Program-made: the position numbers and the translations under genes | The notes under the pieces: model-generated | Seen by the model: only the letters and a program-made list of their open reading frames with translations | What the model was told of the DNA's origin: nothing | The model's database searches: none | In this document: one piece after another, positions 33,431-45,036 of the stretch | How the letters are laid out: the number at the start of each line of letters is the position of its first letter | How positions within the stretch are numbered: position 1 is the stretch's first letter | Source of the DNA: Haematococcus lacustris | Lineage: Eukaryota; Chlorophyta; Chlorophyceae; Chlamydomonadales; Haematococcaceae | Assembly: GCA_030144725.1 (NCBI GenBank) | Contig: JASKMD010000003.1 | Coordinates: 17,098,618 to 17,162,617 of the forward strand | Length of the DNA: 64,000 bases | Direction: 5' to 3'

Positions 33431-33974
33431 ACATGCTCGGTTGCTGGGCTGGGTGATGGGAGGGCTGGGCTGGGTGCGGTAGGTTCACAGCTTGTGAGTG
33501 ACCTGGCGAGTGACCACACCATATTAGCTGCGGTTCAAGAGTGTCCTGACTGTCGTGACTGCTTGCACATGGGTTGAGAAGCCATACTTTGTCTCAAGAC
33601 ACCATGTACATAAGGCAGTCATATCTGAACGTTCTGCCCGGTGTCAGGTGATACAGTACCAATTTTATAGTTGCATGCATGTTCCTTGACGGATTAAGGT
33701 TTACTGACAGACTAATTGACATGTGGCTGCGTTTGACGCCGCGTCGACACGTTTTTATCAACCGTCAGCCGGGTGTGACTGGTTGCGAGCGGCTTGCACA
33801 CGACAAGCACGATGGGCAATTCCAGGGCCTCAGTTCCCGTCAGGAAGTAACCTGCGCCATCGGCCCCGCAAACCTTTGCCGGGCCCAGTCGTGCCCGGGC
33901 TCCCATGCTCATGCCACACAGATCGGCTCGGCGGAGGTGACCACTAGCGCCAGCGAGTCGTATCAGCGGTGTAA
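33431..33974. other. No gene seen
   Basis: Short frames on both strands without motifs. No repeat shared with other parts of the window was noticed. Confidence 0.3.
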
Positions 33975-33985
33975 CTACTCATACA

Positions 33986-34145
33986 TAAGGAGCGACCGGC
34001 CAACCTAGAATTCTATTTCTAGGTTTCTAGGCTCAGGAAAATTTTCTAGGAATCCGGCCGGCCAACCTAGAATTCTATTTCTAGGTTTCTAGGCTCAGGA
34101 AACATTTCTAGGTTTCCGAGCCACCTAGAATTCTATGGGCGTACC
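33986..34145. mobile_element. 160-bp insertion with 11-bp target duplication
   Basis: CTACTCATACA is at 33975-33985 and 34146-34156. The insert has two near-identical blocks, CCTAGAATTCTATTTCTAGG then TTTCTAGGCTCAGG, separated by CCGGCCGG, with more TTTCTAGG words. No coding capacity. An 11-bp duplication fits a Mutator-like MITE or a SINE; terminal inverted repeats are not obvious. Confidence 0.7.
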
Positions 34146-34156
34146 CTACTCATACA

Positions 34157-35828
34157 GCGGTCTGACGAGCACAACTGCCGCGCTCAGCATCAGTGCAGAG
34201 GGGCTTGTAAGGAGCTGTGATATACTTTACAACTGAGTGCAGGCCCCCGAAGCAGAGGAGTTCAAAGCCCCGATAACTCAACTGTTGACGGCAGCAACAC
34301 CACAACCAGATGACAAGGGCTGCTGCCACAGCAACGCTGGTCTTGCATTCTAACCTTGCGTGGTCCCCTCACTGTGAAAGTGTGTTGTGAGGATGTGGTG
34401 CTGCAGGCAGTGCTCTCGAGGCCAGTGCCATTGCCCCTGTAGGCATCGAGGTACTGCTGGTGCTGCTGACCAAACAAAGCAGTGGTGGTCAGCCAGCTTC
34501 AACACCCACCCGGTGCCCAGTGATCCATTGCCTGGGCTGACGCAGGGCAGCCACCACACTACAGAGGCACCCCACCCCTCCCCACCCACCGCCTGGGTCC
34601 CTCCCACCACCATGGCCTGGACCTGGAAGGACAAGAAGCCCTGCTGCTGCTGCTGCTGCCCTGCTGCTGCTGCCCTGCTGCTTCACCATCGGCCGTTGGG
34701 CTGCTTAGCCACCCACCCTCTGTAGGGACATGGGCTGGACCTGGAGTGAGGCACTGGCCGCTGACAGTAGCACTTCAGATCTGTTGTGGAGTGTCCCAAA
34801 GCAGCCCAGACAGGCAGCCATGGCGTGGTGACAACACCCCCCAGCGTATCTCAGTGGCAGAGCATGGTGGAGCAGCCCAGCCATCCAGCCCAGCCAGCCC
34901 GCGCAGCCAGGCAGACCAGCAAGCTTGGTACTTGAGGGCAAGCAAGGCAGCCCGTGGGTCTCATGGTGTGCTGCGAACACCCCCCTGTTGCTGTGGAGTG
35001 CATGACTCCGTGGCAGGGCCCAGGTAAACACACCCAAAGCAGCCCCGCCTGCCTGCCAGCCCCGCCCCGCCAGTGATGGAGGCCTTGTTGGCTTGTGGCC
35101 ATGCTTGTCTGGCTGGCTTGCGAGGGAGGTGGGAGTGCATGGCGCTGTGGCAGAGCAGGGCTGGCTGAGCAGAGCCCCACAATAGCTCCTGAACTGTCAC
35201 TGTCAAGACTTGTGCCACTTGAGTGCTCAGCCTTGGTCGTGAAGTGCGGTAGGCTAGGGCTGGGTGCGCAGGGCGAACGGGGGTTGTTTAGAATAGGGCA
35301 CGGGCTAGCTGGCTGGCTGGCTGGCTGGGTAAGGCTGCTACTGCTGCTGCTGGGCTGCTGCTGTCAGGCTGGTGTGCCACCCGACACCCCTGGTTGTGGG
35401 TTGCCTCTGCCCACTCCTCCTTGGGTGATTGAGGGCCAGGAGGGCTGTGCAGTCTGGCTGAGGTCTGGCGCATGGAGTGAGGGGCGCAGAGGCAGAGCGC
35501 AGTGGAACAGGGCCAGAGCGGCCCAGTCAGCTGCAGCCTGACGAGTGTGGTTGTGTACGGCTGACTGGGCTGCTGCAGGCCCTGGCTGTACCTGGCTGGG
35601 CGGGGTCAGCAGCAGCAGCAGCAGCAGCAGCCAGGCTGGGTGCAGGTGCTGGGCCATGTCCAGCTGTGCTGGAAGAGGAGGGGGAGGAGGGGGTAGCCGG
35701 GTCAACCTACCCAGCAGCCACACCTGGCTCAGGATGTAAGTCCGTCATAGCAACGGTGCGAGTTCATCATCATTGACAAGGGGGTGCTTGGGATTGAACT
35801 TGGCTTGGCTTGGCTTGGCTGGTCCGCT
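34157..35828. other. 3' flank of the TBC gene; no gene recognised
   Basis: GC-rich sequence with CTG/CAG tracts (34640-34680, 35340-35360, 35610-35635). Frames on both strands lack motifs. The TBC 3' UTR should start at 35828 and run leftward. Confidence 0.35.
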
Positions 35829-35989
35829 TTAGCGTGGCTGGCCTGCTGCAGGTGGCTGGGGGCTGCGCGTCTGCCCGCCCTTTGCTTGTGCTTTCTCTTC
35901 CTGCTTCAGGCGATAGACATGGGCCTGGCTCAAGACCCCCGCCAGCTCCTTCTCTTCCCAGTCGGCTGTGGGCAGCCTCTGCAGCCGCC

Positions 35990-36023
<34 letters not shown>

Positions 36024-39000
36024 GGGTGCCAACAGCAGGGGTGGCAGCAGCAGCAGGGGTGTCAACCTCAACCTCCCACCCCACCCCACCCCACCCCTCC
36101 TCTCCTCCCTTGCTCCCCATACAGCCAGGTGCAGCTCCTCTCCCACATCAGGTCACACACATCCACTCCATCCATTGCAGCAGCATCATCACAGCCTGCT
36201 GTGCCAGTCAGGGAGGGCTAGGGCAGGAGGGCGGATGCAAGCACGGCCAGGCAGGCTGGCTGGCTGCATGCTGATGATTGGTGTCAGCTGTGTCAGCCGT
36301 GCCGCCACGGGTGCTGACTCATGAGGTACAGGTGGGCAGGCGGCGGTTGTGGCGGAGTAGCAGGCTGCGTCAGCGTGTCAGCTGTGTCAGCTGTGTCAGC
36401 GGTGTCAGCTGTGTCAGCGGTGTCAGCTGTGTCAGCGGTGTCAGCGGTGAGGTGGTGCTGGATGGTGGCAGCTTTGGGCACGGGGGGTGGCAGCCGTGGG
36501 CAGGGGGGTTGGCAGCTGCGGGGTGGTGGTGCTGTCAGCGTGGGGTGTTGAGGTAGGCAGGGCAGGGCTGGGTGCCAGGCCCAGATGGTGTCAGTCAGGC
36601 AGCGCCTGGCTGACCTGCAGGAACATGATCATCTCCTGGAACTCCAGAGGCAGCAGGGCTGAGCGCCAGTGGGCCAGGAAGGCGGCGCACACCTGCAAGC
36701 ACACCCCACACCACACAGCGCCACACCACCGCACTGCTGCCACATGGCCAGGCCCATGGCAGTGGTGTAGCCCCAAGGGACAGAGCCCAGCAGCGGGCCA
36801 GCAGCAGGGGCCACCAAGGGGGCCGTGGCCTCCTTAAGGCACCCCTTCTTCAGCCGCCTAGCTGTCCAACAACACATCAACGTTGAGTGCAATGCTGGTC
36901 CACCAAGGGGGTGGGGTGAGGCAGGCACTGCCGGCCATGGGAGCCTGCATGTCCAGCCATGCAAACCCGCATGATTATGGTCATCAGCTTCAGCATTAGT
37001 AACATCACAGCAGGCCACCCACACGGCAGGCAGGTGGCTGTCATCTGACTGTCACTCCTTCATTGCAACACATCACACTGGCAAGGGACCCACAAGCTAA
37101 AGTAGGAGCCATGCCGGCCTCACCTGCACCAGGTACTCGTCCAATCGGTATCCTTCTGACAGATAGGTGTCCCACTGCACACCAGATCAGAGCAGATCAG
37201 ATCAGAGCAGATCACACCAAGTCAAACCCCTGACCAGCATCAACCTGGCCCTGGCCCTGACCCTGGCCCTGACCTAACTGGTCTTGCCCGCCCGCCCAAC
37301 AATTTGCCTGCCAGCCCAGTCCGAAGAAATATGGCAGCAGCAATGAGGGGTGGCGGATGTGTTCAGCACGGCAGCGGCAGCGGCAATATCACAGTGGCAT
37401 CAGGGCGCTGGTGGCATTAGCAGGGTGGGGATGCAGGGCAGCATGGTACCTTAGCCCAGCACCCAAGCTGGGTCAAGCAAGGGGTGATGCTGTTCTGAAA
37501 CAGCCTTCTTTGCTGCCAGGCTTGCAACTCAGACACACAAGCGTAAACATCTCAACCTCCTAAACTTGCTTGTGCTCATAGTTGAGAACAAGCCTCAGTG
37601 ACGGGGGAGGTGTGGCCCAGCTTGCGGGCCCACACTACTCAGTGAAATGGGAGGTGTGGCTGCTACCTGAACACAACGTGAGAACAAGCGTCACTGGATG
37701 TGGAGATGTGGCACAGCTAGCAGGCCCCAGCTCACCCTACTGAACACATCACTAGGCTGGCGGTGTCCAAATGGAGTGGATCATCATCATCATTGGCAAT
37801 CAGGGTTGCAAGCAGTGTTTCCCTCCCTGATTTTTTGGATGCATGACTTGTGTCTCAAATTGACATGGCCCAGGTTCATGCCCTCAAATCTATAGCTCAA
37901 CCTTACTTGGACTGCTGATGGCCCACCCACCAGAGCCCACCAGAACCCACCAGAGCCACACAGCAGCAATGCCAGCATGGTGCTGGCAGCAAGGCTGCTG
38001 GTGAGCTGGACCCGCCTTGGGTACAGCCCCTGCCTTAGCTCACCAAGCGGAAGGCCAGGTGAAAGGGGAGCTCGCGGACCAGCAGGCAGTTGACCCAGCG
38101 CCAGGCAAACTGAATGAAGTCCAGCTTCTCAGCCAGCAGCCGCCGGGTCAGCTCTGGCTCCATTTCCCTGCACCAGCGAGAGGGCCAACCAGCTCCCCTA
38201 GCCCTACATGCTGGGCTCTTTCAGAGAACAGACTTACAAGTTCCATCCTTTAGGGAGCCCAAGAGTACAACAAGCATGGGACACCAAGGTCAGGGTCAGG
38301 GTCAGGGTCAGGGTCAGGGTCAGGGTCAGGGTCAGGGTCAGGGTCAGGGTCAGGGTCGAAATCAGGGTCAGGGCAGGGTGACGTTGCCTCAAGCCTCAGC
38401 TCCGCACCCAAGCCTGCTGGCATATGCGCTGGCCTCCTACCCTGCACCCTGGGCCCCCTCTCTGCCCCCGCCAGGAGCCCTGGGCCCTGAGCCGCTCACA
38501 TGGCCAGGGCCTGCAGCTGGAAGACGGTGCGCTGAATGCCCGGCTGTGCGTATGTGTAGTGGTCCTGTATGCCCTCCACCAGCTTGCATAGACACCAGTA
38601 GCAGTCGGCTTCCACGCTGAGGACCACGTCCTGAACGAGGTGGCAAGGCCAGGCAGCCGGGGCACATACACCTTCATGTCACGTCAGAGACCCACGCACC
38701 CTAACAGACAGCCTGGCCTGACCCACAAGACACCCAGGCTGGGGTGTCAGGCTGCGTGCCAGGCTGTGTTTGCCCAGTGTTTGCCGTCCCTGCCTATTTA
38801 GGAGCAGCCAGGCCCAGGGTCAAAAGCATGCCTTGGGCTTCCGTCAAGGCTAGTAGGAGCTGGGACCCGACACCTTGTCATATGCTGCCTTCCACCCTGT
38901 CCCTTCCTTCTCACTGTAGGTCTGCCATCCCTCCCCCTGCACACCCAGACGCCCTGACCACGCTTGCTTTACAGGCTGCCTGTGCAGGCCACGGTGCACA

Positions 39001-41626
39001 CCCTGGAAGCTATGGTCCACTGTCCACTATACAGCTGTAGGCCCTTGATGCTCAACGCGGCTGTGTAGGTCACGGTCCATACCTACTACGAAGTGACCCA
39101 CCTCCTGTCATCGTGACCCACATGACCCGAGTTGTGTGGGTCCAAACCAGATACCAGCTCAGGGTCATGGCACTCTACCAACACCACCACTGGCAACACT
39201 GGCATAGCGACCAGCCACTGCTGCCAATCAATCCCCTGACACCGCAGCCGCAGCGTCGCAGCTGGAACAGCCAGTGACAGCCGCAATACAGCTCGACGAG
39301 CAGCTGGCTCTTGGAAGGGCCACCAGCCAGCTGTCAGGCATTGTGTTTTCTGCCTTCTCTGCCGAAGCATCAAGCAAGATGCTGCAAGATGCGGAGGAGC
39401 GCAGCATGATAGCCTTAGAAAACAACGCAGCAGACAGCTGCAAGGCAAGACCGCAGTGGGAGCTTGCCAAGCGCTACAAGAACAAAAAGCAAGGTGGCAG
39501 AAGGTGGCAAGAAGCAGCGAGGTCGTAAGGCTGGTCAAGTGCAAGGCAGCCATTTAGGATGCGCCAGGCAGCAGCTCACAAGGCAGCGGCCCTCCCGCTG
39601 GCGACGTCTGCTGCGACTGCTACTGAGATTGTCCACCGTCATGGTGGAGGGTCCCCCTTTGGCCGAGGCGTAGCAGGGGCATGCCAGGGATGCTCGCTTC
39701 ACATATGGCAGCCTGGTGGCAGTGCTGGCTTAGGCTGACAAGCTGTGGTTTTGTACGCCAGCCTGGTGGCAGCGCTGGCTTGGCGCTGATGGGTGGGCTC
39801 ACTGAGGCTGGAAAAGTTACCCCTGCATGTATGTACCCCTGCACGTACCCCATGTACCCTTCCCTTACCCCATGTGCCCCATGTAACCCTACCCTTGCAT
39901 GTACCCCTGCATGGAACCCTGCATGCATCCACTGCATCTCCAGATGCAACTCTGCTAACATAATGCCAGCGCAACTCTGGCAACAAAAAGCAACCCTAGC
40001 GTCCGCCCACACGGTACCATAACAGCCTTCATGAGCATGTCCTATTTATGAGCATTTCCTTTACAGCCTGCCATTCCACCATAACCACAACCCCGTACAA
40101 CCTGCTCATTTGCCTAGACTCCAGCGGCGGATGTAAGCAAGCAAGGGCTGGAGGGCACTGGGACCAACACTGCATACACCCCTGGACAGCCTGGCAAGCG
40201 GTGCAGGGAGTAGGCCAGCACACACCCCTGGCTGCACGCACGCACGCCTGGCCCGCCCGCCCACCCTCACCTCTGTCAGCTGGCCAGCGTGCCAAGAGTC
40301 CAGGCTGCCTGGCAGGTGCTCCGCCAGGAAGACTGCCAGGAAGGGCGTCACCAGGTCGTTCATGCCTTGCACATACCCACTGGCAGGATGCCTGCAGCAG
40401 GCAGTCGCATGTGCATGCATGCATGGTCAGCATGCATCGGGGTATGATTATGGCAGTGGCAATGACAAGAAAACTACACTCGTCAAGTGTGACCCTGCCT
40501 TGCTGCAGGGCTGATCTGCCATCACCCTGACTTCACCCCTCCCTTCCCCAGCCTGTACCCCTGAATCTCCCTCCCTCCCTCCCTCCCTCCCTCTGCCCCT
40601 CACCTTCAGCTCCTAGCCCGACTCCCACTCTGCGCCGGCCCCGCCACCACCCCTCAGCCCTGCTGCAGTGTGCCGCACCCTCCCTTCCCCTACCCATCAC
40701 TCTGCCGACCCCTCCCTTCCCCTACCCATCACTCTGCCGACCCCTCCCTTCCCCTACCCATCACTCTGCCGACCCCTCCTCAGCCCCGCTCCAGTGAGGC
40801 AGGCCCTCCCTTCCCTTCCCTTCCCTACCCTGTACTCCCGCCCTGCCTCACTCTGGCCCTCCTCAGCCCTGCTGCAGTATGCCATGCCAAGGCCTAAGCC
40901 CCGCAACCGGCCTTGCCTCCCCATGCCCCTCCCCTCCCACCTTCCGTCTCCCACCCCGCATCCTCACCTTCCTCTCCTTAACCCCTCTCCTTCCTCTCCT
41001 TAACCCCTCTCCCTCCCTCCCCCTCCCCTCTCCTCCCCCCTGCATTTCATCCGCGTGCTCATCCCACCTGATGCCCCAGATGTACAGCAGCCGCTCCAAG
41101 CTCTTCTGGATCTGTGGCTCCTGGAAGAAGGGCACTGCGGGGGCTGTGCGCGGCACATCCACCATGACCTGCAGAACAGACGAACGAAGGAGAGACACAG
41201 CCTTGGTGCACAGGGAGGGTGGCAGGCCCTCAGGTGGGAGGGATGAGCACCCAGGCTCATGCCTGCTGGCTACCACCTCTCTGCCCTCCCTCCCTCCCCG
41301 GCCGTCCACCTCAGCCACCCTGGTCGCCCACCCTGACCCTCCTCTGCATGCAGACCATGGCTGCTCAGCCCTGGTTGCATGGGAACATCACTAAGTGCAT
41401 GGTCACTAATCGCCATGCTGCATGGGCACCCTCCCCCTGCACCCAGAGCCCCTGGCACAACCCTGACCACTTTCTCTCATTCAACCAGCGCCCTGAGTGC
41501 CCTGACCTGTCTTAATGCTGCCTGCTCGTCCTCGGAGCGCTCAGCAGCTGGGATGTCATAGTACTGGGGAAGCATGTCTGTGTACTCAGTGCGCTTGCGG
41601 GTGAGCGTGGCGGTCTGGCGGACCCT

Positions 41627-41662
<36 letters not shown>

Positions 41663-41679
41663 GTCACGGTAGCAGCAAC

Positions 41680-41733
<54 letters not shown>

Positions 41734-41775
41734 GGTGGCAGCAGCAGCAACAGCAGCGGTTACGGTAGCAGCAAC

Positions 41776-41838
<63 letters not shown>

Positions 41839-43982
41839 CCTGCCATTGTAGCGGTGGAACACAGGACGCCGGGGGACAGGACTCTGGTCGACCACGTTGA
41901 CTAGGGCAGGCGGGTGGGGGGGCAGTCAGTTATGCCATGCAGCTGACGCAGCTCAAGCAATCGAGGCCCAGCATGAAGGTGGGGTAGGGTGCTGTCGGCT
42001 GCCCCTCAGGCCTTGATGCCAGTCACCCACCGTGCGGGTGGGCAGTAGCCCAGCAGCAGGCGCCAGCACTGGGGCCGCAGGGGGTGGGGGATGCCCATCC
42101 AGGACAGCTCCCTCAGCGCCTCCACATCCACCTGCAGCCAGCAGTCAGGCCCTGGCTTTGACCCCTTTGGGCCAGCAGCCAGGCACTGTTGCTTGACCCA
42201 GCCAGGAGCCAGGCTCTGGCACTGCCACGCCCCCCCTGCAGCCAGGCCCTACACCAGCCAGGCCGAGGCAATCCTGGTGCGACACACTGGCAGCGGCTGC
42301 TGTGCCCCCCTCTCTCCTAAACCGGCCCGGCTGAGGTCTCCCTGGTCCAACAGGGTGTGCTGTGCCCCCCTCCCTCACCCAACCCCCCCAAATCCTTGCT
42401 GCACCTCCAGAGCTGCACCTGCACCTGCAGCCATCTCCCCCGGGCGGCAGGCAGTGGTGGGGTCAGACCTTCACCCTGCAGCCTGCCTCTTGGCTACTCC
42501 CCTGTTCATGGCCCTAGAGGCGCATGCACCTGCCCTGTCACTCCTGCCATTGCAAAGCCAAGCAACCATACCAAGCTGATGGCTTTTACCAGGTCATGAA
42601 GGCGTGTAACGGATCATAATGGTGTAAACCCACCATCATCATCTAGCCTGCAATTGCTGCTGCAGTCACTCCCCTTGCTGCCTGAGCAGGTCAGGCAGGG
42701 AGACACGAGGCTGGCCCAACCCTGCAGCCAGGCCTGACACCTGATCAGCTGTGGGTACATACCTGGTGGTGTGGAGCCATGCGAAGCTGGCCTCAGTTGG
42801 CGGCTGGTCTTGAGAACCCCTGGTCCCACCCAATCTCAGCCTAGGCCCCCTCCCCACCTGCTGTGCTCCTCACCCTAACATCTCCAACCCCTTGTCCAAC
42901 CACCTCGCCAACTCCCAACCACCTGTGCCCCCAGCCTTGCCCCTCCCCACCCTGACCTTTGTTCCCCACGCTGGCCCCAGGCCCCCACACTTACCACAGG
43001 GGCTTCCAGCAGCTTGTGGAACTTGTCCAGGCGGTGCTGTGGCACGCAGACAGGCGCAGGAACAAATGGCCGGGCTGGCCGGCTGCGGGCTGCAGGCTCC
43101 CCCCCTGTGGCAGCTGCTTGGAAGCTGCCCCCTGTGGCAGCTGCTGGGAAGCTGCCACCTCCCGAGCTGCTGCTGGGGCCGGCCACCTCCTCAGAGCTGT
43201 CGGGCGCGCTGCCTTTAGCTCCGACTTGGCTCTGACCGTGGGCTCCCGTGCCACTGCTGCCATTGCCTATTTTGTTCAACACCTCCTTCAGCTGCGTGGT
43301 AGCTTCCTTGACCAGGGCTGAGGCAAAGCCGCTGCTGCTGCTGCTGCTGCCAGGAGCAGGGGCTTTGCTGCTGTCCATGTCCCTGGGCCCTTGGCTGCCA
43401 CCCTCGCCTTGCACGCATGCACTGAGACCAGCCACAGTACCTGGAGAAGCTGCCTTGCCGTCCCAGCTTGCGCTCACGCATGCCTGCATTCCCACAAGCA
43501 TGCAAGCCAACAGCCTCAGCAGCCCTACATGCATCTTGTCATCACCTACAGGCAGGCTGTTGGGAGCTCGTGTGGAGTTTGTTGGAGTTTGTGTGGAGTT
43601 TGGGTGGAGCTGGGGTGGAGCTGTTGTGATGTGCTGGGGTGGGGTATTGTGGGCAGGTCCTGTGAGCCTATTGTGCTGTGTGTACTAAGAGGCTGTTGGG
43701 AGCGCCTCAGCACATAGAGGAGGCCAGTGAGGCGCTGCTTGTGCTAACAGGCGAGTGGCTGCAGGGCCTGGCTGCAGGCTGAGGCTGTTGCGCCGTGTAT
43801 TAAGAGGCTGTTGGGGGCTTGTGGAGGATGTGGTGTGGTGTGGTGTGGTTTGGTGTAGCTCAGGGCTTCAGCTCACTCCTTGGCCAAATCGCTCCATGCG
43901 CCCTGTTCCAGTATCTGTGCTGCTGTCATCCTTCATGTTGTGCATGATCTTGCTGTGTAGCTGCTTGCCCGCCTTCAGCAAG
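35829..43982 (-). CDS. TBC-domain Rab GTPase-activating protein (TBC1D22-like), at least 11 exons
   Basis: TBC proteins stimulate GTP hydrolysis by Rab GTPases with paired Arg and Gln fingers. Minus-strand exons: 43982-43877 (probable N-terminal), one ending 42995 (start uncertain; a Met lies at 43378), 42131-42031, 41624-41507, 41168-41068, 40391-40271, 38630-38500, 38167-38044, 37174-37130, 36692-36615, 35978-35829. From the HRLDKFHKLLEAP exon onward all joins are in phase. Motifs: ELSWMGIPHPLRPQCWRLLL, MVDVPRTAP (Arg finger), HPASGYVQGMNDLVTPF (Gln finger), EADCYWCLCKLVEGIQDHY, AQPGIQRTVF, FIQFAWRWVNCLLVRELPF, WDTYLSEG and LPTADWEEKELAGVLSQAHV. Order and spacing match TBC1D22A/B throughout. 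Both finger residues are present. Several introns hold large repeats; one holds unrelated coding-like sequence (39160-39680). Confidence 0.9.
36360..36450. repeat. GTGTCAGCTGTGTCAGCG tandem repeat, last TBC intron
   Basis: Five to six imperfect units alternating GTGTCAGCTG and GTGTCAGCGG; intronic on the minus-strand gene. A CAG run (35994-36020) also sits just upstream, in transcript sense, of the exon-10 acceptor. Confidence 0.8.
38285..38362. repeat. GGTCAG hexamer array, about 13 units, TBC intron
   Basis: Perfect hexamers with one interruption (GGTCGAAATCAGG). Confidence 0.95.
39160..39680 (+). other. Coding-like fragment antisense within a TBC intron
   Basis: A plus-strand frame reads FSAFSAEASSKMLQDAEERS, ENNAADSCKARPQWELAKRY and KNKKQGGRRWQEAARS, with charged, helical composition unlike random GC-rich sequence. 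It lies inside an intron of the minus-strand TBC gene and has no start or splice context, so a transposable-element remnant is likely. Family not recognised. Confidence 0.3.
40665..40790. repeat. 33-bp tandem repeat, about 3.5 units, TBC intron
   Basis: Units of CTTCCCCTACCCATCACTCT plus GCCGACCCCTCCC repeat with minimal change. Confidence 0.9.
41628..41838. repeat. CAG/CTG trinucleotide tract abutting a TBC 3' splice site
   Basis: About 210 bp of CAG triplets on the plus strand (CTG in the transcript) with a few ACG/GTA interruptions. The transcript runs CTG repeats straight into the acceptor CTGCAG at 41625, followed by the exon encoding VRQTATLTRKRTEYTDMLPQ. The frame that makes poly-Ala here is not used; splicing from 42031 to 41624 is in phase without it. 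Confidence 0.9.
43690..43935 (-). repeat. Second copy of the repeat at 33173-33430
   Basis: Same order of conserved words. Bases 43877-43935 fall within the predicted first TBC exon (TDTGTGRMERFGQG), which suggests this is the source locus and the copy at 33 kb the duplicate. Confidence 0.6.
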
Positions 43983-44519
43983 CTGCAAAGCACAAGGGTG
44001 GAGTCAGCACCAGATGTGGTGGCTGAGCTCTCTAAATGTGAGCCAGGTTGCGAGAAGTCAACCTGGTCAGATTGGATTTAATATTTGGCTTGTCTTCCAT
44101 GCTGGAGTTGCGAGCGAGTATGCCTTGGTGACGGATGCGTCATTGAGCGTGGCCATTACAAAGCCAGCGCAGAGGCAAGAAACTGGTGCATGAGCTCGCC
44201 ATTGCTCGCAAGTTCTTGGGCATAGGTGCGCTGTCAGAGTGTTACAGCATTACGAGGAGGAGGCAGCTTGATTCTGAATGGTAGTTGGAATTAGGAAAAG
44301 GAAAAGGCCAGTGTTCGCTCGTACCGTGGCAAGCAACGCGTAATGGCAAGGTTCTGGTCTTAGATAAAACCTAACAGCAGCTGCCTGATGCTAGGCAGCT
44401 CTAAATCTAAGTCAGCTCATGATCCTACGCCTGGCCAGCACACTCTTCAAGCGGGGTGTACAAGCTCATTGCAGGCGAATCGAGCAGCTAAGAAGGCCTT
44501 GTAACATGACCGGCAATGT
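43983..44519. other. Upstream of the TBC gene; no further exon identified
   Basis: The TBC start codon and promoter should lie here or to the right if the exon at 43982 is internal (it begins in phase 1). No convincing first exon seen. The right end abuts the ACGT target duplication of the Fanzor-bearing transposon. Confidence 0.35.
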
Positions 44520-45036
44520 ACGTGGTCACCCCCGCCATTGGCTGCACCCCCATGGCTCAAGAGATAACTTTCTTACTCATTTCTGCACGGATGCGGCCGC
44601 CGATTGGTGCCATTAGCTGGTTATGGCCTGACTAGAGTGCAGCCAGCCCCAGCGGTTTGCCGGATGGCTGGCCCCAACCCGCGACGGACAATTCAAAACT
44701 TTAGGTCAGCACGCGACAGTGCTGTTGCGTCCCTGCACGCATCGATACCATCTCCCAAGCTGGGTGCGTGACTGGACATTGCATCGTGACTGGACATTGC
44801 AAGTTTTCAGGTCGGCACGCAACAGTGTTGCTACGTCACAGCACGCATTGAGACCCTTTCTCAAGCTAGGGGCGTGACTGCGACGGCGGATTGCTGGCAG
44901 GTGCAAGCCGTCGAACTACAGGTTGCACAAGATGCTCAAGGCATTGATGCCTGTGGCTCCCGAGCAACCACGAGCAGCAAGAATTAGTCAAAAACATGAA
45001 GGGACTGAGCTGATAACTATGTTTGCCGTTGTGCAG

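Noticed and set aside
41512..41895. Poly-alanine ORF containing VVDQSPVPRRPVFHRYNG
   Set aside because: The TBC exons at 42131-42031 and 41624-41507 join in phase without it, and the joined protein matches the family's spacing, so this stretch is intronic.
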